Part shown: positions 1-9,119 of the stretch, one piece after another
How positions within the stretch are numbered: position 1 is the first letter of the stretch
How the letters are laid out: every line of letters begins with the position of its first letter
Origin: Streptomyces spororaveus
Lineage (GTDB): Bacteria; Actinomycetota; Actinomycetes; Streptomycetales; Streptomycetaceae
Assembly (NCBI RefSeq): GCF_016755875.1
Contig: NZ_BNED01000005.1
Span: forward strand, 6,849,501-6,913,500
Reading direction: 5' to 3'
Length of the DNA: 64,000 bases
The notes under the pieces: generated by a model
Seen by the model: the letters and a program-made list of their open reading frames with translations, nothing else
What the model was told of the DNA's origin: nothing
Databases searched by the model: none
Translations under genes and position numbers: made by a program

Positions 1-708
1 ATGGAACTCGGCGGCAAGTCCGCCAACATCGTCTTCGCCGACGCCGACCTCGACGCGGCCGAGGAACTGGCCTTCTTCGGCATCTACTACAACAAGGGCG
101 AGATCTGCACCGCCGGGTCCCGGCTGCTGCTGCAGCGCCCCGTCCACGACGAGATGGTCGAACGCCTGGTTCGCCGGGCCGCCGGCCTCAAGCCCGGCGA
201 CCCGCGCGACCCGGCCACCCTCTTCGGGCCGCTGGCCCACCGCGGACAGTTCGACAAGGTCAGCTCGTACATCGAGGTCGGCGAGAAGGAAGGCGCGATC
301 CTGCGCACCGGCGGCAGCGGCTGGACCCCCGAGGGCGCCTCCAGCCAGGGCCTGTACTTCCTGCCGACGATCTTCACCGGCGTCGACAACGGCATGCGGA
401 TCGCCCAGGAGGAGATCTTCGGCCCGGTCCTGTCGATCATCCCCTTCGACACCGAGGAGGACGCCGTACGCATCGCCAACGACAGCGCGTACGGCCTCGC
501 CGCCGGCGTCCACACCAAGGACCTGCGGCGCGCCCACCGGGTCGCCTCGCAGATCAAGGCCGGCACGGTCTGGGTCAATTGCTACAACCAGTACGACCCG
601 GCCGTGCCCTACGGCGGCTACAAGGCCTCCGGCTACGGACGCGAATGCGGCCCCGAGTCGCTGGAGAGCTACACCCAGACCAAGTCGGTCTGGATCGGCA
701 TGGACTGA
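1..708 (+). CDS. Aldehyde dehydrogenase, C-terminal half (5' end outside window)
   Basis: NAD(P)-dependent aldehyde dehydrogenase oxidising an aldehyde to its acid. The window opens inside the gene: the first residues are the conserved ELGGKS segment, whose Glu (residue 2 here) is the family's general base and normally lies past residue 250. The catalytic Cys is residue 36, in GEICTAGS. The C-terminal signature EEIFGPVLS lies near residues 138-146, and the NCYNQYDPAVPYGGYKASG segment near the end is also typical. About 235 residues of a usual 490 are visible. The ATG at position 1 is therefore an internal Met, not the start. A Rossmann protein and a molybdenum hydroxylase follow on the same strand, which suggests a shared oxidative catabolic route. 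The substrate cannot be read from the sequence. Confidence 0.93.
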   Translation: MELGGKSANIVFADADLDAAEELAFFGIYYNKGEICTAGSRLLLQRPVHDEMVERLVRRAAGLKPGDPRDPATLFGPLAHRGQFDKVSSYIEVGEKEGAILRTGGSGWTPEGASSQGLYFLPTIFTGVDNGMRIAQEEIFGPVLSIIPFDTEEDAVRIANDSAYGLAAGVHTKDLRRAHRVASQIKAGTVWVNCYNQYDPAVPYGGYKASGYGRECGPESLESYTQTKSVWIGMD

Positions 709-754
709 GAGCGCTACCGAGACCGACCGAGACCTCCATTCCCGAGGAGCGGCA

Positions 755-1369
755 ATGCGGACAGGCATCATCGGCACCGGGCGGATCGGCTCGACCCTGG
801 CCAGGATCCTCGTGGCGGCAGGCCACCAGGTCGTCCTCGCCAATGCCCGGGGCCCGCAGACCCTCGGCCCCCTCGTGGCCGAGCTGGGCCGGGCGGCCTC
901 GGCGGCGCACCCCGCCGAGGCCGCCGACCGGGCCGAACTCCTGGTGCTGATGGTGCCCTTCGAACGCGTCCGCGGCCTGCTCCCGCCGTACGCCGTGCAG
1001 GACAAGGTGCTGGTGGACGCCACGAACGCGTTCGGCGGGACCGGCACCCCCGCCGACCTCGGCGGGCGCGGCTCCAGCGACCTGGTCGCCGAGTGGTACC
1101 CGGACGCCCAGATCGTGAAATCCCTGAACACCATGCATTTCGAAACCCTCGCCGTCGCCGGCACCGCGCCCGGAGAGCGCCTGGCACATTTCACCGCGGG
1201 CGACGACGTGAAAGCCAAGGAAATCGTCGCGGGAATCATCACGGATCTGGGATTCGCACCCGTGGACACCGGCCCGTTGCACTCCGGAGGAATTCTCCAA
1301 CAGCCCGGCGGGCCCCTTTTCAACCGGCCGCTCACGGAAGCGCAGGCGCTGGCATGGATATCACACTGA
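755..1369 (+). CDS. NADP-binding F420-reductase-like Rossmann protein
   Basis: A 204-residue protein that opens with a nucleotide-binding motif, GIIGTGRIGSTLA (residues 4-16), as in F420H2:NADP oxidoreductase and related NADP-binding proteins. The motif sequence, the VKSLNTMH segment in the middle and the short length fit this group. Whether it uses F420 cannot be told. The start ATG has the purine-rich GAGGAGCGGC upstream. Its last 16 bases overlap the start of the iron-sulfur subunit gene (ATG at 1354), so the two are probably translationally coupled. It may reduce or recycle a cofactor for the adjacent dehydrogenases, but this is inferred from position only. Confidence 0.78.
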   Translation: MRTGIIGTGRIGSTLARILVAAGHQVVLANARGPQTLGPLVAELGRAASAAHPAEAADRAELLVLMVPFERVRGLLPPYAVQDKVLVDATNAFGGTGTPADLGGRGSSDLVAEWYPDAQIVKSLNTMHFETLAVAGTAPGERLAHFTAGDDVKAKEIVAGIITDLGFAPVDTGPLHSGGILQQPGGPLFNRPLTEAQALAWISH

Positions 1370-1848
1370 ATGTGAACGGAAGACCCGAGCAGTTCTCGGC
1401 GCAGCCGAACGAACTGCTCGTGGAACGGCTCCGCGACGGCCTCGGGCTGACCGGCACCAAGGTCGGCTGCGACACCGGCCAGTGCGGCACCTGCGTCGTC
1501 CGCCTCGACGGCAGGTCCGTCAAGAGCTGCCTGGTCCTGACCGCCTCCGCCGCCGGCGGCGAGGTGGCCACCATCGAGGGCGAGACCACCCGCGGCGGTG
1601 AACTGTCCGGCCTCCAGGAGGCACTGCGCCAGGAGCACGGCACCCAGTGCGGCTTCTGCACCCCCGGCATGGTCATGGCCCTCGGTGAACTCGTCGAGAA
1701 CACCGCGGACCGCGAGGCGCCGACCGAGCCCGAGATCCGCGAGTGGCTCACCGGCAACCTGTGCCGCTGCACCGGCTACCACAGCGTCGTACGGGGTGTG
1801 CAGCGCGCCTGCGCGACCGCCCGCTCCGCCGCCGGACAGGAGGTGTGA
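1354..1848 (+). CDS. Molybdenum hydroxylase [2Fe-2S] small subunit (CoxS/XdhA-like)
   Basis: A 164-residue electron-transfer subunit of the xanthine oxidase / CO dehydrogenase family. The plant-ferredoxin-type cluster ligands are Cys39, 44, 47 and 59 (CDTGQCGTC...C). The second, alpha-helical cluster uses Cys99, 102, 137 and 139 (CGFC and CRC). Length and spacing are normal for the family. I chose the ATG at 1354 because the family N-terminus (ITLNVNG) begins right after it; an in-frame extension to 1093 is a shadow of the preceding gene. It overlaps that gene by 16 bp, and the large subunit starts 5 bp downstream. Electrons should pass from the molybdenum subunit through these clusters to the FAD subunit. 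Confidence 0.95.
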   Translation: MDITLNVNGRPEQFSAQPNELLVERLRDGLGLTGTKVGCDTGQCGTCVVRLDGRSVKSCLVLTASAAGGEVATIEGETTRGGELSGLQEALRQEHGTQCGFCTPGMVMALGELVENTADREAPTEPEIREWLTGNLCRCTGYHSVVRGVQRACATARSAAGQEV

Positions 1849-1853
1849 GGGAC

Positions 1854-4259
1854 ATGACCGCAGTGACGGGGGAGGCCCCGGCCACGGGGAGCGGCGTCCT
1901 CGGACAGCCGCTGGACAGCCGCGAGGATCCGCAGCTGCTGCGCGGCGAGGCCACGTACGTGGCGGACATCGACCTGCCGGGCACCGCCCACATGGCCATC
2001 CTGGGCAGCCCGGTGGCGCACGCGAGGATCCTGTCCATCGAGACCAAGGCCGCCGAGCAGCTGCCCGGCGTGCTCAAGGTGGCCACCGCCGCCGACTTCA
2101 CCGACGTCATGCCGCTGCCCTGCATCTGGATCCCCGGCGGCGTCGAGAGCCACTTCCCGCCCCACCCCTACGGACTTCCCGGCGCCCGCCCGGTCCTCAC
2201 CGGCGACACCGTCCGGCACGTGGGCGACCCCATCGCCGTGGTCGTCGCCGAGACCCCGCGCCAGGCCACCGCGGCGCTCGCCGCGATCTCCGTCGAGTAC
2301 GAGCCGCTGCCCGTGGTCACCCGCGCCGACGAGGCGCTCGCCGAGGGCGCGCCCCAGCTGCACGAGGCCGTCCCCGGGAACCTGAACGCGTACTGGACCT
2401 GCGGCGACAAGGACCGTACCGACGCGGCCATCGCCGCAGCCGAGGTCACCGTCGAGCTCGACCTGGTCAACCAGCGCACCATCAACAGCCCCATCGAGCC
2501 GCGCGGCGCGGTCGGCGACTACAACCCCGTCACCGGCGAGTACACGCTCTACGCCACCACGCAGGGCCCGCACAACCACCGCTTCCTGCTCTCCGCACTG
2601 GTCCTCGGCATCCCCTTCAACAAGCTCCGGGTGATCGCCCCGACCGTCGGCGGCAGCTTCGGCACCAAGGGGTACCTGTACCCCGACATGCCCCTGGTGC
2701 TGCTGCTGTCCAAGGCGCTCGGCCGCCCCGTGAAGTGGGTGGACACCCGCACCGGGCTGATGAACTCCACCGTCCAGGGCCGCGACCACCGCCAGCACGT
2801 GACGCTCGCCGGCACCCGCGACGGCCGGATCACCGCCGTGCGCTGCACCAGCTACGCCAACCTCGGCGCGTACCCCTCCACGATCGGCCCCGGTGTCGCC
2901 ACCGCCCTGATGGGCCGCTCCATCAGCGGCATGTACGACATCGACGCCGCCTTCTGCGAGGTCTACGCCGCCTTCACCAACACCGTCCCGCTCGGCGCCC
3001 AGCGCGGCAGCGGGCGGGCCGAGGCCGCCTTCCTCATGGAGCGCCTCGTCGACCGGTACGCCGGCGAGATCGGCATGGACCCGGCGGCCGTCCGCCGCAA
3101 GAACCTGGTGCCGAAGGAGAAGTTCCCGTACGACAACGGCCTCGGCTGGACCTACGACTCCGGGGACTACCGGCTGAACTTCGACAAGGCCGTCGAGCTG
3201 TCGGGCTACGCCGACATGCCCGCCCGCAAGGCCGAGGCCCGCACCCGCGGCAAGCGCCTCGGGGTCGGCCTCGCCACCTACGTCGCGATCTGCGGCGTCG
3301 GCCCCTCCACCCGGATGTCCCAGGAGGGCATGCTCGGCGGCACCTGGGAGAGCGCGAACATCCGCGTCCACCCGACCGGCGAGGTCACCGTCATCGTGGG
3401 CTCCGCCTCCACGGGCCAGAGCCACGGCACGGTCTTCGCACAGGTCGCCGCCGACGAGCTCGGCATCGACCCGGACACCGTCCAGGTCCTGGAGGGCGAC
3501 ACCCAGAAGGCCCCGTACGGGCAGGGCACCTACGGTTCCCGCTCCTACAGCATGGCCGCGCCCGCCGTCGCCCTCACCGCCCGCAAGATCAAGAGCAAGC
3601 TGATCCGGGCCGGCGCCGTCTTCCTGGGGATCCCCGAGGACAAGGTGGTCTACGCGGGCGGCGGCGTCCACGAAGAGGGCAACGAACAGAACGCCAAGAC
3701 CTTCGCCGAGCTGGCGATGTCCATGTGGTACGGCTGGGGGCTGCCCGCGGAGATCGAGCCCGCGCTCGACGAGACCACCCACTTCGACCCGCCGGAGTTC
3801 AACTACCCGTTCGGGACGCATGTCGCCGTCGTCGAGATCGACGAACTGACCGGCGAGACGGAGGTGGTGGCCTACACCGCCGTCGACGACGCCGGCCACA
3901 TCGGCAACCCCAAGATCGTCCTCGGCCAGATCGAGGGCAGCATCACGCACGGCCTGGGCCAGGCGCTGATGGAGGCCGCCGTCTACGACGAACAGGGCCT
4001 GCTCATCAGCTCCGACCTGACCACCTACGCCCTGCCGCGCGCCGCCGACGTGCCGTTCTTCACGCTCGACAAGACCGTCACGCCCAGCCCGAACAACCCG
4101 CTCGGCGCCAAGGGCGCCGGCGAGATCGCCACCGTCCCGCCCGCCGCCGCCGTCGTCAACGCCGTCGTCGACGCCCTCGCCGACCTGGGCGTCCAGCACA
4201 TCGACATGCCCCTCACACCCGAGAAGGTCTGGCGCCGCCTGAGAGGGGAAGCGCAGTGA
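1854..4259 (+). CDS. Molybdopterin-binding large subunit of a xanthine oxidase-family hydroxylase (CoxL-like)
   Basis: An 801-residue catalytic subunit carrying the molybdenum cofactor. It shows the N-terminal a/b hammerhead (residues about 15-120), the GGSFGTKG cofactor-binding loop near 268, GQSHGT in the middle, and LGAKGAGE near 750-757, where the final Glu is the active-site base of the family. The loop that reads AYRCSFR in true form I CO dehydrogenase reads GAQRGSGR here (about 381-388), so CO oxidation is unlikely. An aldehyde, purine or aromatic substrate is more plausible. Start ATG 1854 follows the small-subunit stop by 5 bp with GGTGTGAGG upstream. It ends overlapping the FAD subunit by 4 bp (GTGA). 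An XdhC maturation gene lies 6 kb downstream at 10451. Confidence 0.95.
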   Translation: MTAVTGEAPATGSGVLGQPLDSREDPQLLRGEATYVADIDLPGTAHMAILGSPVAHARILSIETKAAEQLPGVLKVATAADFTDVMPLPCIWIPGGVESHFPPHPYGLPGARPVLTGDTVRHVGDPIAVVVAETPRQATAALAAISVEYEPLPVVTRADEALAEGAPQLHEAVPGNLNAYWTCGDKDRTDAAIAAAEVTVELDLVNQRTINSPIEPRGAVGDYNPVTGEYTLYATTQGPHNHRFLLSALVLGIPFNKLRVIAPTVGGSFGTKGYLYPDMPLVLLLSKALGRPVKWVDTRTGLMNSTVQGRDHRQHVTLAGTRDGRITAVRCTSYANLGAYPSTIGPGVATALMGRSISGMYDIDAAFCEVYAAFTNTVPLGAQRGSGRAEAAFLMERLVDRYAGEIGMDPAAVRRKNLVPKEKFPYDNGLGWTYDSGDYRLNFDKAVELSGYADMPARKAEARTRGKRLGVGLATYVAICGVGPSTRMSQEGMLGGTWESANIRVHPTGEVTVIVGSASTGQSHGTVFAQVAADELGIDPDTVQVLEGDTQKAPYGQGTYGSRSYSMAAPAVALTARKIKSKLIRAGAVFLGIPEDKVVYAGGGVHEEGNEQNAKTFAELAMSMWYGWGLPAEIEPALDETTHFDPPEFNYPFGTHVAVVEIDELTGETEVVAYTAVDDAGHIGNPKIVLGQIEGSITHGLGQALMEAAVYDEQGLLISSDLTTYALPRAADVPFFTLDKTVTPSPNNPLGAKGAGEIATVPPAAAVVNAVVDALADLGVQHIDMPLTPEKVWRRLRGEAQ

Positions 4260-5089
4260 TCCTCACCGAGTTCGACTACGTCCGGCCCGCCGGCCTCGAC
4301 GAGGCACTGACCCTGCTGTCCGGGACGCGCGGCGCCCGGGTCCTGGCCGGAGGCCAGAGCCTGCTGCCCGACCTGCGCGCGGGAGCCGACCGCGCCGCGC
4401 TGCTGGTCGACATCCGGCAGCTGGCGGAGCTGCGCGGCGTCACGCGCACGCCCGACGGCACCCGGCTGCGGATCGGGGCCCTGACCACGCTCGCCGAGCT
4501 CGCCGCCGACCCGCTGGTGCTCGGGCAGGCCCCGGAGCTGGCCGCCGCGGCCCGCGCCAACGGCGACCCCCAGGTCCGCAACCTCGGTACCGTCGGCGGC
4601 AACCTCGTCGCCACCGGGCGGGCCACCGACCTGCCCGTCGCCGCCATGGCCGCCGACGCCGTGGCCGAACTGGCCGGCCCCGGCGGGCGGTCCACCGTAC
4701 CGGCCGAGGAGCTCGCGGCCGGACCCGTACCCGCCGGTACGGTCCTCACCGCACTGCTGGTGCCCGCCGCCGGGCCGGCCGCCGCCTTCGAGAAGACCGC
4801 CGACCGGGCCACCCGCTACCCGGTCTGCGCCACAGCCGTACGCGTCACCCCCGGCGGGCCGCGCATCGCCGTCACCGGGGCCACCTCCCGCGCACTGCGG
4901 CTGCGCGGCGTCGAGGACCGGCTGCGCGGGGGTCCGTACGGCACGGAGGCCGTGCTCGCGGCCTTCCGCGCCGAACCCAGGGAGCTCTTCGTCCCCGGGC
5001 GCGGCACCTCGGCCGAGTACCTCGGTCATCTCGTGGGGGTCCTCACGGCACGAGCCTTGCAGAGGGCCGAGCAGGCTCTCGCCCGATAG
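4256..5089 (+). CDS. FAD-binding medium subunit of the molybdenum hydroxylase (CoxM-like)
   Basis: A 277-residue flavoprotein subunit that receives electrons from the iron-sulfur subunit. The two FAD pyrophosphate-binding motifs are visible: AGGQSLLPDLR (residues about 31-41) and NLGTVGGNLV (about 105-114). It ends in the usual C-terminal CO-dehydrogenase flavoprotein domain. The GTG at 4256 overlaps the large-subunit stop in a GTGA junction, with AGAGGGGAAG just upstream as ribosome site. Gene order small-large-medium and tight coupling mark a single complex. At 277 residues it is close to the usual 280-290. Confidence 0.94.
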   Translation: MILTEFDYVRPAGLDEALTLLSGTRGARVLAGGQSLLPDLRAGADRAALLVDIRQLAELRGVTRTPDGTRLRIGALTTLAELAADPLVLGQAPELAAAARANGDPQVRNLGTVGGNLVATGRATDLPVAAMAADAVAELAGPGGRSTVPAEELAAGPVPAGTVLTALLVPAAGPAAAFEKTADRATRYPVCATAVRVTPGGPRIAVTGATSRALRLRGVEDRLRGGPYGTEAVLAAFRAEPRELFVPGRGTSAEYLGHLVGVLTARALQRAEQALAR

Positions 5090-5151
5090 CCCGAGACGTG
5101 CACGCCACGGGGCCCGCCGCGGGCCCCATCACGGGGGAGTTGAGTGACGCA

Positions 5152-6408
5152 GTGGCCGACACATCCGAGACGACCACGGGGGTAACCGTGCACCCAGCCG
5201 CGCCCGCGGCCAGTGCGCCAAGAGGCTCCGGCTTCTGGGTGGTGGGCGCGGTCCTGGTCCTGCTGATGCTCTCCTCCTCCGTGCCCTCCGCCCTCTACGT
5301 GCTCTACCAGCAGGAGTGGGGGCTGTCCTCCGGCACCATCACGGTCGTCTTCGCCCTGTACGCGGTCACCGTGCTGGCCGGGCTCCTGCTGTTCGGCTCG
5401 CTCTCCGACACCCTGGGCCGGCGCCCGGTCCTGGGCGGTGCGCTGATCCTGGCCATGGTCTCGATGGTCCTGTTCGCCGGGGCCCAGGGCCTCGGACTGC
5501 TGCTGGCCGCCCGCGCCGTCCAGGGGCTCGCCGTGGGCCTGGCCACCGGGGCGATGGGCGCGGCGCTGCTGGAGCTCAGCCCCGCGTCCAGACCCGCCCT
5601 CGGCGCCCAGGTCAACAGCGCGGGCCCCACCGTGGGCATCGGGCTCGGCGGGCTCGGGGCCGGACTCCTCGTCCAGTTCGCGCCCGCGCCGACCGTGCTG
5701 AGCTACCTGCTGCTGGTCGGCGCGTTCGCCGTGACCCTGGTGGGCGTGGTCCGGATGCGGGAGAGCGCTCCCGGCGCCGGCGGCCGCTTCCGGGTGGTCC
5801 CGCACCGGATCCGGGTACCGGCGGACGCCCGGGGCCGCTTCACCGTCCTCGTCCTGACCATCGTCGCCGTCTGGTCGGTGGGCGGCTTCTACCTCTCCCT
5901 CGGCCCGCACCTGGCGCTGTCGCTGCTGGAGTCCACCAACTACCTCGTCGGCGGGGCCACGGTCGCCCTGCTCGCGGGCGCCGCCACCGCCGCCCAGCTG
6001 ATGCTCGGCCGCACCGAGGCGCTGCGCACCGCCGTGCTCGGCCTGTTCGGCCTCCTCGCCGGACTCGGGCTGGTGCTGCTCGCGCTGGGGATCCGCTCGG
6101 CGGCCGTTTTCCTCGTGGCCACGGCCGTCCTCGGCAGCGGCTGGGGGGCCGCCTTCCTCGGTTCCTTCCGCGCGCTGAGCACCCTCGCGCAGCCGGCGCA
6201 CCGCGGCGAACTGACCGCCGCCGTATACGTCTTCGCGTACCTCGCGATGAGCGTGCCGGCGGTCCTCGCCGGGATGCTCACCAACATCCACGGGTTGCAC
6301 CGGACTTCGGTCGGCTTCATGGCCGCGGTGGCCGGCGTGTGCGCGCTGGCCCTGCTGGCCACCCTGCGACTGGCCGCCCGTACCCGGGCCGAGGGGAGGA
6401 CCGCGTGA
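5152..6408 (+). CDS. MFS transporter, 12 membrane segments
   Basis: A membrane transporter of about 418 residues. The hydrophobic profile gives about 12 segments starting at GFWVVGAVLVLLML, and the conserved loop 2-3 motif GSLSDTLGRRPVLG is present, typical of drug/metabolite proton antiporters. The start is uncertain. GTG 5152 has GGGGGAG 13 nt upstream; an earlier GTG at 5098 lacks a ribosome site, and a later GTG at 5188 would still leave all membrane segments intact. It overlaps the next gene, a kinase, by 4 bp. The tight coupling of transporter and sensor kinase hints at a sensing-and-export pair. The substrate is unknown. Confidence 0.9.
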   Translation: MADTSETTTGVTVHPAAPAASAPRGSGFWVVGAVLVLLMLSSSVPSALYVLYQQEWGLSSGTITVVFALYAVTVLAGLLLFGSLSDTLGRRPVLGGALILAMVSMVLFAGAQGLGLLLAARAVQGLAVGLATGAMGAALLELSPASRPALGAQVNSAGPTVGIGLGGLGAGLLVQFAPAPTVLSYLLLVGAFAVTLVGVVRMRESAPGAGGRFRVVPHRIRVPADARGRFTVLVLTIVAVWSVGGFYLSLGPHLALSLLESTNYLVGGATVALLAGAATAAQLMLGRTEALRTAVLGLFGLLAGLGLVLLALGIRSAAVFLVATAVLGSGWGAAFLGSFRALSTLAQPAHRGELTAAVYVFAYLAMSVPAVLAGMLTNIHGLHRTSVGFMAAVAGVCALALLATLRLAARTRAEGRTA

Positions 6409-7931
6409 GCGCGGCGGACATGACGGGCCCACGACTGCGGTCGGCCCTGCGCGGACTGGAGATCTTCGCCGGGATCACCGAGGAGCAGCTGGACTGGCTG
6501 GTCTCGGTGTCCGAGCCCCGGATCCTGGCCGACGGCGACGTCCTCTTCCGGGACGGCGAGGAGGCCACCGGCTTCCACGTCCTGCTCTCCGGCGGGCTGG
6601 TCGTCACCAAGGTCGTCGACGGCCGGGAGGAGGTGCTCACCCGGCACTCGACCGAGGAGGAGAGCGCCGCCGCCGAGGAGCACGACGGCAAGCCGTCCGC
6701 CGCGCACCGGTTCACCGGCGAACTGCCCCTGCTGACCGACGGCTCCTACGTGGCCACCGCGGCCGCCAGCGGCCCGTCGACCACGGTGGTGGCCTACCCG
6801 AAGCCGGTCTTCTTCGAGATGCTCACCCGCTGCCACGGCGTGGCCGCCGTGCTGATCCCGGTACTGGCCTGGCGGATCAAGTCCTCCGAGGTGCAGGCCC
6901 GCAAGCGGGCCACCGTGGAGGCGCTCGGCACCCTGGCCGCCGGGCTCGCCCACGAGCTGAACAACCCGGCGGCGGCCGTGGCGCGGGCCGCGCAGGAGCT
7001 GGCCCCCGCCCTGGACCGGCTCACGCGTACCGCCCAGGCCTGGGGCGCGGCCGCCTCGGGCGCGGAGCGCTCGCTGCTCGACCGGCTCGCCGACGAGTTG
7101 GACAAGCTGCCGCCGCCGGCGGCCACCGACCCGTTCGCCCAGGCCGACGCCGAGGAGGAGATCGCCGACTGGGCCGAGGAGGCGGGTACCGAACGGCCGG
7201 GCCTGCTCGGATCCGGGGTCGCGGACCTCGGACTCGATCTGGCCTGGCTGCTGGAGCGGCTGGAAGGCGTGGGAGAGCCGGCCCTGGCCCCGGCCCTGGA
7301 CCACCTGGCGGCGCTGCTGGAGATCCGCTCGCTCGCGGCGGAGCTCCGGGCCGCGGGCCCCAGGATCTCCCAGCTCGTCTCCGCCACCCGCGATTACGCC
7401 AACCTCGACCGGGCGCCCGAACAGCGCTTCCGGGTGACCGAGGGGCTGGAGAACACGCTGGTCGTCCTGCGTGCCAAGCTCGCCGGCATCAGCATCGTGC
7501 GTGAGTACGAGCCCGGACTGCCCGAACTGACGGGCTATCCGAGCGAGTTGAACCAGGTGTGGACCAACCTGGTCGACAACGCGGCCGAGGCCATGGAGGG
7601 CTCCGGCGTCCTGACCCTGCGCGCCCGTGCCGAGGGCGTCTGCATGGTCGTGGAGATCGCCGACACCGGCCGCGGCATCCCGGCGGAATCCCTGCCGCGG
7701 ATCTTCGAACCCTTCTACACCACCAAGGACGTGGGCAAGGGCACGGGCCTGGGGCTGCACCTCAGCTACCGCATCGTGACCCAGCGCCACCACGGGTCGA
7801 TCGCCGCGCGCTCGCGCCCCGGCGAGACGCGGATGGTCGTTCGGCTGCCGTTCGCCGGCAGTGCCCAGTCCTGTGCCCCACCTGCGACAACACCCGAAAC
7901 GGCACCCATCGTGGGGACCTCTCCCAGTTGA
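6405..7931 (+). CDS. Soluble histidine kinase-like ATPase with N-terminal cNMP-binding domain
   Basis: A 508-residue cytoplasmic protein. Residues about 20-140 form a cyclic-nucleotide-binding (CRP-like) fold, with FRDGEEATGFHVLLSGGL. An H-box-like LAAGLAHELNNP lies near 179-190. A GHKL ATPase domain follows, with N-box NQVWTNLVDNAAEAM (about 383), G1 DTGRGIP (about 420) and G2 GKGTGLGLHLS (about 445). There is no membrane segment, receiver or partner regulator nearby. GTG 6405 is preceded by a strong GGGGAGGA and overlaps the MFS stop by 4 bp. Similar proteins pair this architecture with NADH or thioredoxin-reductase-like partners; none is adjacent here. The ligand could be cAMP, c-di-GMP or another small molecule. 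Confidence 0.9.
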   Translation: MSAADMTGPRLRSALRGLEIFAGITEEQLDWLVSVSEPRILADGDVLFRDGEEATGFHVLLSGGLVVTKVVDGREEVLTRHSTEEESAAAEEHDGKPSAAHRFTGELPLLTDGSYVATAAASGPSTTVVAYPKPVFFEMLTRCHGVAAVLIPVLAWRIKSSEVQARKRATVEALGTLAAGLAHELNNPAAAVARAAQELAPALDRLTRTAQAWGAAASGAERSLLDRLADELDKLPPPAATDPFAQADAEEEIADWAEEAGTERPGLLGSGVADLGLDLAWLLERLEGVGEPALAPALDHLAALLEIRSLAAELRAAGPRISQLVSATRDYANLDRAPEQRFRVTEGLENTLVVLRAKLAGISIVREYEPGLPELTGYPSELNQVWTNLVDNAAEAMEGSGVLTLRARAEGVCMVVEIADTGRGIPAESLPRIFEPFYTTKDVGKGTGLGLHLSYRIVTQRHHGSIAARSRPGETRMVVRLPFAGSAQSCAPPATTPETAPIVGTSPS

Positions 7932-7943
7932 AACGGAGTCGAC

Positions 7944-8285
7944 ATGGCCAAGTACGACATCTCCAAGCTGCACCCGGTGTTCGTCCGTCAGATGGAGGCG
8001 CTGGCCGCCCTGGACATCGAGGCGGTGATGAAGAACTACACCGACGACGCCGTGCTGCTGCGCTTCGAGGGGGTCTCGGTGGGGATCGAAGCCGTTCGCG
8101 AGACGTTCACCGGCTATCTCACGGTGAAGCCCACGCTCGTGGAACTCCAGGAGTACATCGAGACCGAAGACACCATCTTCTACCGGGCGATCATGAACCT
8201 GAACGGTGAACCGGAGCACGCGTTCGGGACACTTGTCGTCCGCGATGGCCGAATCTGGCGCCAGACAGCCGGATTCGGCGGCTGA
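7944..8285 (+). CDS. SnoaL/NTF2-like protein
   Basis: A 113-residue single-domain protein with the cone-shaped NTF2/SnoaL pattern: an N-terminal helix pair (FVRQMEALAALDIEAVMKNY), then a strand DDAVLLRFEG and a C-terminal sheet ending FGTLVVRDGRI. Members bind or isomerise small molecules or act as accessory domains. No catalytic pair is obvious here. It starts 12 bp after the kinase gene with ACGGAG as ribosome site and ends the MFS-kinase-SnoaL operon, as a perfect terminator follows at 8311-8336. Confidence 0.8.
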   Translation: MAKYDISKLHPVFVRQMEALAALDIEAVMKNYTDDAVLLRFEGVSVGIEAVRETFTGYLTVKPTLVELQEYIETEDTIFYRAIMNLNGEPEHAFGTLVVRDGRIWRQTAGFGG

Positions 8286-8310
8286 CGGCCGAAATCTGGG
8301 TAGCGTGTGC

Positions 8311-8336
8311 GGGGAGGGCGCCGCCGCGCCCTCCCC
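8311..8336 (+). terminator. Intrinsic-type hairpin after the MFS-kinase-SnoaL operon
   Basis: A perfect 11-bp inverted repeat, GGGGAGGGCGC with GCGCCCTCCCC, around the 4-nt loop CGCC. It has no U-tract, as is usual for Streptomyces terminators. Confidence 0.7.
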
Positions 8337-8399
8337 GTATGTGTGGCCCGGCACGTGCGCGCGAGCCGCATATATGCAGGAAATGGCAAAGGGGAGGCA

Positions 8400-9047
8400 A
8401 TGGAAAACGAAACCGGGCGGATCGAGGCATTCAGTGACGGTGTATTCGCCGTCATCATCACGATCCTTGTTCTGGAATTAAAGGTTCCGGAAGAAACCGG
8501 GTCCGACTTCTGGCACGGAGTCCGGGAACAGTGGCCCCATTACGCCGCCTACGTCGTGAGTTTCCTCATCATCGGCGTGATGTGGGTGAACCACCACACC
8601 ATCTTCAGTCACCTCAGGAGGGTGGACCGCCCCCTGTTGTTCCTGAATCTCCTGGTGCTGATGGTGGTATCGGTGGTCCCCTACACCACCAATGTCCTCG
8701 CCGAACACCTCATGGAGGAAGGCGGCTCCGCCAACGCGGCAGCGGTCCTCTACAGCGGCGTCACCGTGGCCTACGCCCTGGCGTTCCTGGCCTTCTGGTG
8801 GTACGTCACCCGGGTCGGCCACCTCTTCCACGAGCAGGTCGACAAGGAGGGCGCACGCGCCACGCGGGTGCGCTTCGGCCTCGGTGCCATCGCGTACCCC
8901 CTCACCGTGCTCCTGGCCTTCTACTCCGCACCACTCACACTTGTCGCCCACTTCCTGATCGCGATCTACTATGCGGCGAACCAGATCCCCATCCCCCTCG
9001 TGGTAGAGGAAGAGCGGCTCGAAACTGCCAGCGACCTCAGGAAGTAG
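8400..9047 (+). CDS. TMEM175-family (DUF1211) potassium channel-like membrane protein
   Basis: A 215-residue membrane protein with about six hydrophobic segments. The signature FSDGVFAVIITILVLELKVP sits at residues 11-30; FSDG in the first helix is the selectivity-filter hallmark of bacterial TMEM175 potassium channels. The MWVNHHTIF segment in helix 3 is also typical. Start ATG 8400 follows GGGGAGGC. Codon 27 (8478-8480) is TTA, so translation should depend on the bldA tRNA and be developmentally timed. The gene stands alone between a terminator and the transposase-derived gene, which also carries TTA. Confidence 0.88.
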   Translation: MENETGRIEAFSDGVFAVIITILVLELKVPEETGSDFWHGVREQWPHYAAYVVSFLIIGVMWVNHHTIFSHLRRVDRPLLFLNLLVLMVVSVVPYTTNVLAEHLMEEGGSANAAAVLYSGVTVAYALAFLAFWWYVTRVGHLFHEQVDKEGARATRVRFGLGAIAYPLTVLLAFYSAPLTLVAHFLIAIYYAANQIPIPLVVEEERLETASDLRK

Positions 9048-9119
9048 CCGCCAGGGCCTACGGCCGTTCTGCACGGTCAAGTAGGGTATTGGATCTAGCT
9101 GGTCGCGGGGGAGGCCCAG

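Noticed and set aside
1776..4199. An 807-codon open frame on the minus strand
   Set aside because: It is antisense to the molybdopterin subunit, is Val/Gly/Asp-rich low-complexity protein, and arises from high-GC codon bias.
1598..4255. Long plus-strand Arg/Pro-rich frame reading into the FAD subunit
   Set aside because: Only the part from GTG 4256 has family motifs; upstream it is an out-of-frame shadow of the large subunit.
1854..4259. True form I CO dehydrogenase (coxL)
   Set aside because: The diagnostic AYRCSFR loop is replaced by GAQRGSGR.
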